DNA of 64,000 nt from positions 1-64,000 of the forward strand of contig CBDUGF010000001.1 of NCBI GenBank assembly GCA_965366835.1, written 5' to 3'. Source of the stretch: JAKGBX01 sp965366835 (lineage in GTDB: Bacteria; Pseudomonadota; Alphaproteobacteria; Rhodobacterales; Rhodobacteraceae). Each line of letters opens with the position of its first letter. The first letter of the stretch is position 1. Shown here piece after piece: positions 8,823 to 16,869 of the stretch. The notes beneath the pieces were generated by a model. That model did no database searches. It was not told the origin of the DNA and was given only the letters and a program-made list of their open reading frames with translations. A program made the position numbers and the translations under genes.

Positions 8823-8910
8823 GAAACCTGCCGCGATCCGTTGTTGGCCCGATCGCCGGCTCCGATAGCGCCCGGCGCCGCAACGGCGAAAATCTTGAAC
8901 TATTCCGCGA

Positions 8911-9723
8911 TTATGGCCTTCCGCGCTCAGCAGCCGGGCGCGTGGCGGCGCGCAGATCAGAGGGCGATTTACCGGTGTGATGAACCACGAAGCGGGAAAA
9001 ATAGGCGGCGCTGCGAAAACCGAGATGGGCGGCGATTCTGCCGACCGGCAGGCCGGTATCGGCGAGCAGGCGGCGCGCGCCATGCAGACTCACCTCGGTC
9101 AGGATTTCGGCGGCGCTGCGGCCGCTGGCCGATTTGCAGCAGCGCGAGAGATGCGTCGCGCTGACACCGAGCGCCTCGGCATAGGCCGCCATCGGGCGAT
9201 CGATGCGCGCCTCGCGCGCCACGATGCCGGCGAAGGCGGCGGCAAGGCGGGCATCGGCGCCGGGGGCTGGGCGCGGCGGCTGCTCGAGGATGGCGCGGCG
9301 CAGCCAGATCGCGACCAGCGTGGCATGGGCGCGCGCCGCTGCACCGTGAAAGGCGCCGCCGCTGTCCTGCTCGCGCTGCATCGCCTCGATCAGCCGGGTC
9401 AGCGCGGCCTGATCCTGCATGTTGGGAGTGCGCAGCACATGCGCGGCCTCCGGCAATTCGATTTCGGCGCCCGGCGGCAGGCGCAGGACGGTGCCGAGCG
9501 ATTGCGGCGCCGGGGCGAGCGAAAACAGGGTGCCGGCGGGCAGGAACAGGGTGCTCGACGCGCTCAAGCTATGGCGGTTGGCCTGAACGATCGCCTGGCC
9601 GCCGCCGCGGGTCAGCCGGATCAGCAGGTGATCGGCGTTTTGGTGTTGCAATCCGAGACGCCAGCCGCCACCGCCGAGGTAGCGGGTGAGGGGCTGGATA
9701 TCGGGAATGTCATTCAGGGACAT
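8911..9723 (-). CDS. AraC-family transcriptional regulator
   Basis: A 270-residue DNA-binding regulator. The C-terminal about 100 residues form the two helix-turn-helix motifs: AYAEALGVSATHLSRCCKSASG, then RRLLADTGLPVGRIAAHLGF followed by YFSRFVVHHTGKSPSDLR, the AraC signature. The N-terminal part (AIVQANRHSLSASSTLFLPAGTLFSL) resembles a cupin-like sensor. The ATG at 9723 (MSLNDIPDI) is preferred over an upstream start at 9795 that would add a hydrophobic, atypical leader. It lies upstream of and in line with the peptide ABC operon, separated by the direct repeats at 8784-8822, so it is the best candidate regulator of that transporter. Confidence 0.9.
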   Translation of the reverse strand: MSLNDIPDIQPLTRYLGGGGWRLGLQHQNADHLLIRLTRGGGQAIVQANRHSLSASSTLFLPAGTLFSLAPAPQSLGTVLRLPPGAEIELPEAAHVLRTPNMQDQAALTRLIEAMQREQDSGGAFHGAAARAHATLVAIWLRRAILEQPPRPAPGADARLAAAFAGIVAREARIDRPMAAYAEALGVSATHLSRCCKSASGRSAAEILTEVSLHGARRLLADTGLPVGRIAAHLGFRSAAYFSRFVVHHTGKSPSDLRAATRPAAERGRP

Positions 9724-9799
9724 GAAAAGCCACGCCATCGTGATTGTGCAAGAAAGTGGCGATAATACCGGGGAAACCTGCTCCGGAAGTCGCAAAAGG

Positions 9800-10657
9800 T
9801 CAAGCGACGGACAGGCGGCGCCAGGCTTTCATGCGCGCGGCGAACCAGGTTCGCTGGCGCTTGGCATATTGCCGGGTGGCGATGATCGCGGCGCTGCGGG
9901 CTTCGGCCAGCGGGATCTCGCCCCTGAGATGGGCGATCAGTTCGGGCGCTCCGATGGCTTTCGACGAGGGCCGCGCCGGATCCCAATCGGCCAGGTTGGC
10001 GCGGGCCTCGTCGAGCGCGCCCTGGTCGAGCATCTGATCGAAGCGGCGTTCGATGCGCGGGTTGAGCCAGTCTTTCGGTGCGTCGATCAGCAGCGCGGTG
10101 CAGGCGGCCAGCGGCAGCAACGGCGGCGGGGTGTCGTCCTGCCACGCCGCCAGCCCACGCCCGGTGGCGCGCTGCACCTCGAAGGCGCGCTGCACGCGCA
10201 TGCGGTTGTTCTGGTCGATGCGCGCGGCGGTGGCGGGATCGAGCGCTGCCTGCATCTCGGACAGGTCCAGCGCGTCGGCCTCGGCGCGAATCGCGGGCGG
10301 GGTCGGCGGTATTTCCGCCAGCCCTTCGGTGAGGGCCGAGAAATAGAGCCCGGTGCCGCCGGTGATGATCAGGCGCTGGTCGAGGAAGGGGGCGAGATCG
10401 CGCAGCCAGTGGCCGACGGAATAGCCCTGATCGCCGGGGACATGGCCATAGAGCGCATGGCGCGTGCGCGCCAGATCGGCGGCGGGCGGGCGCGCGGTGA
10501 GGATCCGCCAGTTGGCGAAGACCTGGAGTGCGTCGGCGTTGACGATCACGCCACCCTGGGCCTCGGCAATCGCCAGCGCGAGGGCGGACTTGCCGCTGGC
10601 GGTGGGGCCGGCGATCAGCACGGGGCGGTCGGGAGGGATATCACTGGGCGCGATCAT
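9800..10657 (-). CDS. miaA: tRNA dimethylallyltransferase
   Basis: A 285-residue enzyme that transfers a dimethylallyl group to N6 of adenosine 37 in tRNAs reading codons that begin with U. It carries the P-loop GPTASGKS (17-24), NADALQVF, the TGGTGLYFSAL motif and the NNRMRVQRAFEV segment, with QYAKRQRTWF near the C-terminus that contacts tRNA. Length is near the usual 290-310. The start at 10657 (MIAPSDIPP) has the P-loop at the expected distance; the longer open frame upstream is not family-like. It is divergent from pyrH across the palindrome cluster at 10672-10790. Confidence 0.93.
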   Translation of the reverse strand: MIAPSDIPPDRPVLIAGPTASGKSALALAIAEAQGGVIVNADALQVFANWRILTARPPAADLARTRHALYGHVPGDQGYSVGHWLRDLAPFLDQRLIITGGTGLYFSALTEGLAEIPPTPPAIRAEADALDLSEMQAALDPATAARIDQNNRMRVQRAFEVQRATGRGLAAWQDDTPPPLLPLAACTALLIDAPKDWLNPRIERRFDQMLDQGALDEARANLADWDPARPSSKAIGAPELIAHLRGEIPLAEARSAAIIATRQYAKRQRTWFAARMKAWRRLSVA

Positions 10658-10671
10658 GGGGGTTCCTAACG

Positions 10672-10790
10672 CCGTTTTCCGACGCGGAAAACGGGGAAAA
10701 ATCCGACGCGGATTTTTTGGGCGCGAATGGCCAGGGGGGAGGCATCGTTTTCCGCGTCGGAAAACGCAGCGAAATCCGCGTCGGATTTCG
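10672..10790. repeat. Cluster of four small palindromes (REP-like) in the miaA-pyrH divergent region
   Basis: Four hairpins share a 5-nt centre: CCGTTTTCC-GACGC-GGAAAACGG (10672-10694 with 9-bp arms), AAAAATCC-GACGC-GGATTTTT arms (10697-10717), CGTTTTCC-GCGTC-GGAAAACG arms (10746-10766) and CGAAATCC-GCGTC-GGATTTCG arms (10770-10790). The second pair is the reverse complement of the first pair, in the order A, B, A', B'. This is too regular for chance. It may be a REP/MITE-like mobile palindrome or a structured leader. Confidence 0.75.
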
Positions 10791-10857
10791 CAGATTGAAA
10801 CTGGCGTGCTTTTGCGACATTTTGCACTGACTTCCACAGCACAGGATGGAGTGCCCC

Positions 10858-11601
10858 ATGAGCCAGGATGCCGCGCCGCAAACCGAACCGCGCGCCGCGT
10901 TTCGACGCGTGATGCTGAAGATTTCAGGCGAGGCGCTGATGGGCGATCAGGGTTTCGGTCTGCATCCGCCGACGGTGCTGCGAATCGCGCGCGAGGTGCA
11001 ATCGGTGCATGAGATGGGCGTCGAGATCTGCATGGTGATCGGCGGTGGCAACATCTTTCGCGGCCTTCAGGGCAGCGCCCAGGGGATGGAACGCACCACC
11101 GCCGACTACATGGGCATGCTGGCCACGGTGATGAACGCGCTGGCGATGCAATCCTCGCTCGAAGGGCTGGGCGTGCACACAAGGGTGATCAGTGCGATCC
11201 GGATGGACGAGGTCGCCGAGCCCTATATCCGGCGCCGCGCGGTGCGCCACCTGGAAAAGAAGCGGGTCTGCATCTTCGCCGCCGGCACCGGCAACCCCTA
11301 TTTCACCACCGACACCGCGGCGACGCTGCGCGCCAGCGAAATGGCCTGCGAGGCGATCTTCAAGGGCACCAAGGTGGACGGGGTCTATGACAAGGATCCG
11401 GTGGGCAACGCCGATGCGGTGCGCTTCGATGCGATCAGCTATGACGATGTGTTGTCCAAGCACCTGAAGGTGATGGACGCCAGCGCCATTGCCCTGGCGC
11501 GCGACAACAGCCTGCCGATCATCGTGTTCTCGCTCGACGAGCCGGGCGGGTTCCGCGGCATCCTGGCGGGCGAGGGCACCTATACCACGGTGGGCGGATA
11601 G
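10858..11601 (+). CDS. pyrH: UMP kinase
   Basis: A 247-residue cytoplasmic amino-acid-kinase-fold enzyme converting UMP to UDP with ATP. Signatures are RVMLKISGEALMG at the N-terminus, VIGGGNIFRG for phosphate binding, RRAVRHLEKKRVCIFAAGTGNPYFTTDTAA split over the central region, and KGTKVDGVYDKDP. Length matches the family (about 240). The start is at 10858 (MSQDAAP). It heads the conserved pyrH-frr-uppS-cdsA-dxr-rseP-bamA series. Confidence 0.97.
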   Translation: MSQDAAPQTEPRAAFRRVMLKISGEALMGDQGFGLHPPTVLRIAREVQSVHEMGVEICMVIGGGNIFRGLQGSAQGMERTTADYMGMLATVMNALAMQSSLEGLGVHTRVISAIRMDEVAEPYIRRRAVRHLEKKRVCIFAAGTGNPYFTTDTAATLRASEMACEAIFKGTKVDGVYDKDPVGNADAVRFDAISYDDVLSKHLKVMDASAIALARDNSLPIIVFSLDEPGGFRGILAGEGTYTTVGG

Positions 11602-11733
11602 GGCGCCGGGCCGAGGGGGGCTCGCAGCGGCGGGCTGGCGCAGGACAGGGCGGCGAACCCCACTGGTATTTCGACCGCACCTTGATCTATACCTTGGGCA
11701 AAGCCGAAACGGCCACACCACAGGATTTTACCG

Positions 11734-12300
11734 ATGTCAGACGAATTCATGCTGGATACCGACGATCTCGAACGCCGGATGCAGGGCGCCATCGCGGCGA
11801 TGCGCACCGAGTTTGCCTCGCTCAGGACCGGGCGGGCCAGTGCCTCGATGCTTGAGCCGGTGATGGTCGATGCTTACGGCGCGATGACCCCGATCAACCA
11901 GGTCGGCACCGTCAACGTGCCCGAGCCACGCATGGTGACGATCAACGTGTGGGACAAATCGCTGGTCCAGAAGGTGGAAAAGGCGATCATGAACAGCGGT
12001 CTTGGTATCAACCCGCAGACAAATGGCACCATCATCATGCTGCCGATCCCGGAACTCAACGAGGAACGGCGTCGCGAGCTTACCCGGGTGGCGGCGCAAT
12101 ATGCCGAACATGCCCGTGTGGCGGTGCGCAACGTGCGCCGCGACGGCATGGACCAGATCAAGAAGGGCAAGGCCGACACCCAGCTGAGCGAGGATGACCA
12201 GAAATTCTGGGAAACCGAGGTGCAGGAGATGACCGACCGTTATATCAAGGCGGTCGACGAGGGGCTGGAAACCAAGCAAGCGGAAATCATGCAGGTCTGA
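11734..12300 (+). CDS. frr: Ribosome recycling factor
   Basis: A 188-residue factor that, with EF-G, splits post-termination ribosomes. It shows DLERRMQGAIAAMRTEFASLRTGRAS, NQVGTVNVPEPRM, NPQTNGTIIMLPIPELNEERRRELTRV in pieces and the C-terminal helix NVRRDGMDQIKKGKAD. Length matches the family (about 185). A 132-bp gap after pyrH holds no gene and only a weak ribosome-binding site (AGGA at distance 9). Confidence 0.97.
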   Translation: MSDEFMLDTDDLERRMQGAIAAMRTEFASLRTGRASASMLEPVMVDAYGAMTPINQVGTVNVPEPRMVTINVWDKSLVQKVEKAIMNSGLGINPQTNGTIIMLPIPELNEERRRELTRVAAQYAEHARVAVRNVRRDGMDQIKKGKADTQLSEDDQKFWETEVQEMTDRYIKAVDEGLETKQAEIMQV

Positions 12301-12320
12301 GCGGCCGAAAGGGGCGGGCG

Positions 12321-13091
12321 ATGGCCGTGACGAACGACGACATCCGGGCGGAGAGACCTGCGACAGGGACTCCGGGGTCCGGGCCGGGACCGGGGCCGGG
12401 CCATGTGGCGATCATCATGGATGGCAATGGCCGCTGGGCCACGCAGCGCGGCCGACCGCGGCTTTTCGGCCATCACGCCGGCGCCAAGCGGGTGCGCGAG
12501 ATTGTCGAGGCTTGCCCCGATCTCGGCGTCAAATACCTGACCATCTTCGCCTTTTCGACGGAAAACTGGAAGCGCACCCAGGTCGAGGTGGCCGGGCTGA
12601 TGAGCCTGTTCCGCCGCTATATCACCAAGGAAGCGCGGGCGCTGAAGCAGGAGGGCGTGCGGGTGCGCTTCATCGGTGACCGGGTGCGGCTCGACGCCAA
12701 GCTCATTGCGCTGATGGATGAGCTGGAAGAGCTGACCGCGGAAAACGACCGGGTGCATCTGACCATCGCCCTCAACTATGGCGGGCGCGACGAGGTGGCG
12801 CGCGCCACCAAGCGGCTGGCGCAGGATGTGGCGGCGGGGCGGCTCGACCCCGAGACGGTAGATGAAGAAACCCTGCCAAAGTATTTAGATACTTATGTTT
12901 TACCAGATCCTGACCTGGTGATCCGCACCAGCGGAGAGGCGCGGATATCGAATTTTCTGCTGTGGCAATCGGCCTATGCCGAGTATGAGTTCATCGACAC
13001 GCTGTGGCCCGATTTCTCGAAGGAAATCTTTGCCGGGCTGGTCGAGAGCTATGGCGCGCGTGACCGCCGCTTCGGGGGAGCGAAACCATGA
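12321..13091 (+). CDS. uppS: Isoprenyl transferase (undecaprenyl diphosphate synthase)
   Basis: A 256-residue cis-prenyltransferase making the C55 lipid carrier for peptidoglycan and polysaccharides from farnesyl-PP and isopentenyl-PP. It has HVAIIMDGNGRWA with the catalytic Asp (D34), GHHAGAKRVREIVE, LTIFAFSTENWKR, LTIALNYGGRDE and the C-terminal RTSGEARISNFLLWQSAYAE. The N-terminal 25 residues are Gly/Pro-rich and variable. A short AT-richer stretch (about 12870-12910) interrupts the usual codon pattern without breaking the frame. The stop overlaps the cdsA start. Confidence 0.97.
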   Translation: MAVTNDDIRAERPATGTPGSGPGPGPGHVAIIMDGNGRWATQRGRPRLFGHHAGAKRVREIVEACPDLGVKYLTIFAFSTENWKRTQVEVAGLMSLFRRYITKEARALKQEGVRVRFIGDRVRLDAKLIALMDELEELTAENDRVHLTIALNYGGRDEVARATKRLAQDVAAGRLDPETVDEETLPKYLDTYVLPDPDLVIRTSGEARISNFLLWQSAYAEYEFIDTLWPDFSKEIFAGLVESYGARDRRFGGAKP

Positions 13092-13909
13092 AGACAAAGA
13101 CGAAGGCGCCAACCAAGTCGCCGGCGCCGAAAAATGACGGCGGCCGCTGGGGCGACCTGGCGCCGCGGGTGATGTCGGGCGTGGCGATGATCGCTCTCGG
13201 CGCGGTGGCGATCTGGGCCGGGGGCTATATCTTTGCCGCGCTCGGCGTGCTGATCGCCGGGCTGATGACCTGGGAGCTGGTGCGGATGATCCGCCCCGGC
13301 CATGTCAGGGCGGCGCAGCAGGAGGCCGTGGTCGCGGCGCTGGCGCTGGCGATCGCGCTGTTGGTGCCGGGCGGCATTGCCGCGATCATCCTCGGCATCC
13401 TGGTGATCGTGCTGGTCGGGCGCACCGGCAAGCATCCGGCCCTGACCGCCGCCTTCGGCGCCGCCATTTTCCTCGGCGCCTATGGGCTGGTCAGCCTGCG
13501 CAACGATGCCGGGCTGATCTGGACCCTGTGGCTGGTTGCGGTGGTGGTGGCGACCGATGTGGCGGGCTATTTCGCCGGGCGCATCATCGGCGGGCCGAAA
13601 TTCTGGCCCAAGGTGAGCCCCAAGAAAACATGGTCGGGCACGGTCGCCGGCTGGATCGTGGCGGCGGCGGTAAGCTTCTGGTTTCAAGTGCAATTCGGCC
13701 TGCCGCAATGGCTGGTTCTGGCCGGGGTCGGGCTGTCTTTCGCGTCGCAGATGGGCGATGCGGCGGAAAGCGCGCTGAAGCGGCGGATGAAGATCAAGGA
13801 CAGTTCCAACCTGATCCCCGGCCATGGCGGCGTGATGGACCGGTTCGACGCGATGATGGGCGCTTCGCTGGCGGTGACGCTGGCGGGCGTGGTGATCGGG
13901 CTTACATGA
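13088..13909 (+). CDS. cdsA: Phosphatidate cytidylyltransferase
   Basis: A 273-residue multi-pass inner-membrane enzyme forming CDP-diacylglycerol from phosphatidic acid and CTP. The signature near the C-terminus, QMGDAAESALKRRMKIKDSSNLIPGHGGVMDRFD (in pieces), is the CdsA motif, preceded by SPKKTWSGTVAG. About seven hydrophobic segments are visible. The first about 25 residues are basic and Lys-rich. It overlaps uppS by 4 bp and dxr by 4 bp, implying translational coupling. Confidence 0.95.
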   Translation: MKTKTKAPTKSPAPKNDGGRWGDLAPRVMSGVAMIALGAVAIWAGGYIFAALGVLIAGLMTWELVRMIRPGHVRAAQQEAVVAALALAIALLVPGGIAAIILGILVIVLVGRTGKHPALTAAFGAAIFLGAYGLVSLRNDAGLIWTLWLVAVVVATDVAGYFAGRIIGGPKFWPKVSPKKTWSGTVAGWIVAAAVSFWFQVQFGLPQWLVLAGVGLSFASQMGDAAESALKRRMKIKDSSNLIPGHGGVMDRFDAMMGASLAVTLAGVVIGLT

Positions 13910-15075
13910 GACGGATCTCGATTTTCGGCGCCACCGGCTCGATCGGCCAATCGACGATCGACCTGATCGCGCGCGCGCCGGATGACTATGACGTGGTGGC
14001 GCTGACCGGCGGCCACAACATCGCCGCGCTGGCGGCGGATGCGCGCCGGCTCAAGGCCAATCTGGCAGTGACGGCGCATGACGAGCGGCTCGGCGAGCTG
14101 CGCGATGCACTGGCGGGCAGCGGCATCGCCGCGGCGGCGGGCGAGCGCGCGCTGGCAGAGGCGGGCGCGCGACCCGCGGACTGGGTGATGAGCGCGATTG
14201 TCGGCGCGGCGGGCCTGGCACCGGGGATGGCGGCGCTGCAACAGGGCGCGATGCTGGCGCTGGCCAACAAGGAATCGCTGGTCACGGCGGGGCGGCTTCT
14301 GATGGCGACGGCAAAGGCCCATGGCACGCGGGTGCTGCCGGTGGACAGCGAGCATTCGGCGGTGTTCCAGGCGCTGGTGGGCGAGGATATCGCCGCGGTC
14401 GAGCGGGTGATCATCACCGCTTCGGGCGGGGCCTTCCGTGACTGGGCGCTGGCGGATCTCGACGAGGCCAGCGTGGCGGAGGCCAGCAGCCACCCCAATT
14501 GGGACATGGGACAGCGGATCACCATCGATTCGGCGTCGATGTTCAACAAGGCCTTGGAAGTGATTGAAACACGGGAATATTTCGGCATCGACCCGGAGCG
14601 AATCGAGGTGCTGGTGCATCCTGAATCGCTGGTTCATGCGCTGGTCGGGTTTCGCGACGGCGCGGTGATGGCACATCTTGGCGTGTCGGACATGCGCCAT
14701 GCCATCGGCTATGCGCTCAACTGGCCCGAACGGCGCGCGCTGCCGGTCGAGCGGCTTGATCTGGCGGCGGTCGGGCAGCTCAATTTCGAGACGCCGGACC
14801 TGGCGCGCTATCCGGCGCTCGGGCTGGCGCGCGAAGTGATGGCAAGGGGCGGGCTGGCCGGGGCGGTGTTCAACGCCGCCAAGGAAATCGCGCTCGACGG
14901 GTTCATCGCCGGGCGGCTCAAATTCACCGACATGGCGCGTGTCGTTGAGGCCACGCTGGAGCGGGCCGAGGCCACAAGCGGCCTTATTGATGCCGAAATG
15001 ACCCTTGATAACGTCGCCCGGGCCGACCAAATGGCCCGTAGGCAGGCAACAGACATCATCGCCGCGCGCGACTGA
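13906..15075 (+). CDS. dxr: 1-deoxy-D-xylulose 5-phosphate reductoisomerase
   Basis: A 389-residue NADPH enzyme converting DXP to 2-C-methyl-D-erythritol 4-phosphate in the MEP isoprenoid pathway. The NADPH site is ISIFGATGSIGQST (4-17). ALANKESLV, PVDSEHSAVFQAL (metal ligands) and TIDSASMFNKALEVIE are family motifs. The ATG at 13906 overlaps the cdsA stop, giving the expected N-terminus MRRISIFGATG. It supplies precursors for the uppS product encoded upstream. Confidence 0.97.
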   Translation: MRRISIFGATGSIGQSTIDLIARAPDDYDVVALTGGHNIAALAADARRLKANLAVTAHDERLGELRDALAGSGIAAAAGERALAEAGARPADWVMSAIVGAAGLAPGMAALQQGAMLALANKESLVTAGRLLMATAKAHGTRVLPVDSEHSAVFQALVGEDIAAVERVIITASGGAFRDWALADLDEASVAEASSHPNWDMGQRITIDSASMFNKALEVIETREYFGIDPERIEVLVHPESLVHALVGFRDGAVMAHLGVSDMRHAIGYALNWPERRALPVERLDLAAVGQLNFETPDLARYPALGLAREVMARGGLAGAVFNAAKEIALDGFIAGRLKFTDMARVVEATLERAEATSGLIDAEMTLDNVARADQMARRQATDIIAARD

Positions 15076-15109
15076 CGCGACGGCGCAACCAGAAAACAGG
15101 GCAGGGTTC

Positions 15110-16471
15110 TTGGATATCACAGCACTTATTCCGCAGTTCGGCAGCGTTGCCATGACGCTGATCGCTTTTGTCGTGGCGCTTTCGATCATCGTGGCGGTGC
15201 ATGAATACGGCCATTACATCGTCGGGCGCTGGTCGGGGATCAAGGCCGAGGTGTTCTCTCTGGGCTTCGGGCCGGTGCTGTGGTCGCGCATGGACAAGCG
15301 TGGCACGCGCTGGCAATTCGCAGCTCTTCCGTTTGGCGGCTATGTGAAATTCCTCGGCGATGCCAATGCCGCTTCGGCGGGCAACGACGAGGAGGCGGTG
15401 ACCGCACTCAGCCCCGAGGAACTGCGCCACACCATGGCAGGCGCGCCGCTCTGGGCGCGCGCGGCGACGGTGGCGGCGGGGCCGATGTTCAATTTCGCGA
15501 TGTCGATCCTGGTCTTTGCCGGGGTGATCCTGACCCAGGGCGAGGCCCGCGACCCGCTGACAGTCGGCGCGCTGCGCCCGCTGCCGGGCGTGGTGCAGGG
15601 GCTCGAGCCAGGCGACGAGCTGATCGCGATCGGCGGTGCCGAGGTGCCCTCGTTCGAGGATTTCGACGCGTTTCGCGGCTTTGACGACGCCATTCCGATG
15701 CAGCCGATCCTGGATTATTCGGTGCGCCGCGGCGGCGACGCGCGGATGGTGCAGGCGCCGTTTCCCTATCCGCCGCTGATCACCCAGCTGGCGCCGCAAT
15801 CGGCGGCCTACGGCATCGGGCTGCAGGTCGGCGATGTGATCACCCATGTCGATGGCACACCGATCTTTGCCTTCGATCAGCTCAAGGAGCGGGTCGAAGG
15901 CGGCGCCGGCAAGCCGCTGCTGCTGAACGTGTGGCGGCCCGGCGCGGACGGCGCCGAGGAGCTGGAATTCACCCTGGTGCCGCGCCGCGTGGACGAACCG
16001 CAGCGCGACGGCGGCTTCAAGACCGAATGGCGCATCGGCATCGCCGGCGGGCTGATGTTCGAACCTGCCACCGAAACGCCGGGGCTGGGAAGTGCGCTTG
16101 TCGGCGGCGTTTCGCAGACCGGACGGATCATCCGGAGCTCGATCTCGGGGCTTTGGCACATGGTGACCGGCGCGATTTCGAGCTGCAACATGACCGGGCC
16201 GATCGGCATCGCCCAGGTCAGCGGCCAGATGGCCAGCCAGGGGGCGGAGAACTTCATCTGGTTCATCGCCGTGCTGAGCACCGCGGTGGGGCTTTTGAAC
16301 CTGTTTCCGATTCCGATCCTGGATGGCGGGCATCTGGTGTTCTACGGCTATGAGGCGCTGGCCGGGAAGCCGCCGTCGGACAAGGCGCTGCGTGTGCTGA
16401 TGACCATCGGACTGACGCTGGTGCTATCGTTGATGGTGTTTGCGCTGACCAACGATCTGTTCTGTCCCTGA
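15110..16471 (+). CDS. rseP: RIP metalloprotease RseP (site-2 protease)
   Basis: A 453-residue inner-membrane zinc protease that cuts membrane-bound anti-sigma factors and leftover signal peptides. It has VAVHEYGHYIVGR, the HExxH zinc site (H31, E32, H35), two PDZ-like regions in the periplasmic loop (about 120-290) and the C-terminal FPIPILDGGHLVFYGYEAL with the third zinc ligand. The start is proposed at TTG 15110 (MDITALIPQFG), in keeping with the usual length and the amphipathic lead-in; ATG 15152 (MTLIAF) is the alternative. It lies between dxr and a 41-residue membrane protein. Confidence 0.93.
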   Translation: MDITALIPQFGSVAMTLIAFVVALSIIVAVHEYGHYIVGRWSGIKAEVFSLGFGPVLWSRMDKRGTRWQFAALPFGGYVKFLGDANAASAGNDEEAVTALSPEELRHTMAGAPLWARAATVAAGPMFNFAMSILVFAGVILTQGEARDPLTVGALRPLPGVVQGLEPGDELIAIGGAEVPSFEDFDAFRGFDDAIPMQPILDYSVRRGGDARMVQAPFPYPPLITQLAPQSAAYGIGLQVGDVITHVDGTPIFAFDQLKERVEGGAGKPLLLNVWRPGADGAEELEFTLVPRRVDEPQRDGGFKTEWRIGIAGGLMFEPATETPGLGSALVGGVSQTGRIIRSSISGLWHMVTGAISSCNMTGPIGIAQVSGQMASQGAENFIWFIAVLSTAVGLLNLFPIPILDGGHLVFYGYEALAGKPPSDKALRVLMTIGLTLVLSLMVFALTNDLFCP

Positions 16472-16613
16472 GGCCAGGCGCGGAGACGGGGGCGAGGCGG
16501 GGCTGCGACCAAAATGTCACAGCCGGCGCCGCAATTTCGCCTCAATTCGAACCCTGATTTGGCCACATTCGCCACGCAATCTGACTGTGGCTGCAATTTT
16601 CAGGTACAAAAAG

Positions 16614-16739
16614 ATGGATACGATCGAGAAGGGATATCGCGGGCTGAGCCTGTTGTGGAACCTCAACTGGGACCGTATTCTCTATGTTTTCACCATCATC
16701 GTTGCATTGCTGGCGGGAGCCTGGCTCGGCTCGCTCTGA
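16614..16739 (+). CDS. Small single-pass membrane protein (41 aa), unknown function
   Basis: A 41-residue open frame with a charged N-terminus MDTIEKGYRGLS, LLWNLNWDRILY and one hydrophobic helix (VFTIIVALLAGAWLGSL) ending at the stop. It is in a 398-bp interval between rseP and bamA and is followed 38 bp later by a good terminator, which supports it as the last gene of a transcript. The ribosome-binding site is weak. It has the look of a genuine small transmembrane protein rather than chance coding, because the frame is hydrophobically coherent and stops just after the helix. I do not recognise a named family. Confidence 0.55.
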   Translation: MDTIEKGYRGLSLLWNLNWDRILYVFTIIVALLAGAWLGSL

Positions 16740-16776
16740 TCCGCAGCACCGCGCACCATGCCAAGATCGCGACCAA

Positions 16777-16810
16777 GGGCGCCCTTGCCGGGCGCCTGTT
16801 TTGCCTTTTT
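16777..16810 (+). terminator. Terminator upstream of bamA
   Basis: A perfect 7-bp stem GGCGCCC/GGGCGCC with loop TTGCC (16778-16796) is followed by TGTTTTGCCTTTTT. It would end the dxr/rseP/small-protein transcript before bamA. Confidence 0.75.
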
Positions 16811-16837
16811 GACAAGCCGGGATATTACCTTTAGTCA
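16809..16837 (+). promoter_or_regulatory. Possible bamA promoter
   Basis: TTGACA (16809-16814), overlapping the end of the terminator T-tract, is followed after 17 bp by TAGTCA (16832-16837), about 33 bp before the bamA ATG. The -35 is perfect and the -10 weak. A separate promoter fits the terminator just upstream. Confidence 0.4.
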
Positions 16838-16869
16838 GTCTTAAAAGGGGTGTCTGAGCGGGTAAGGCA

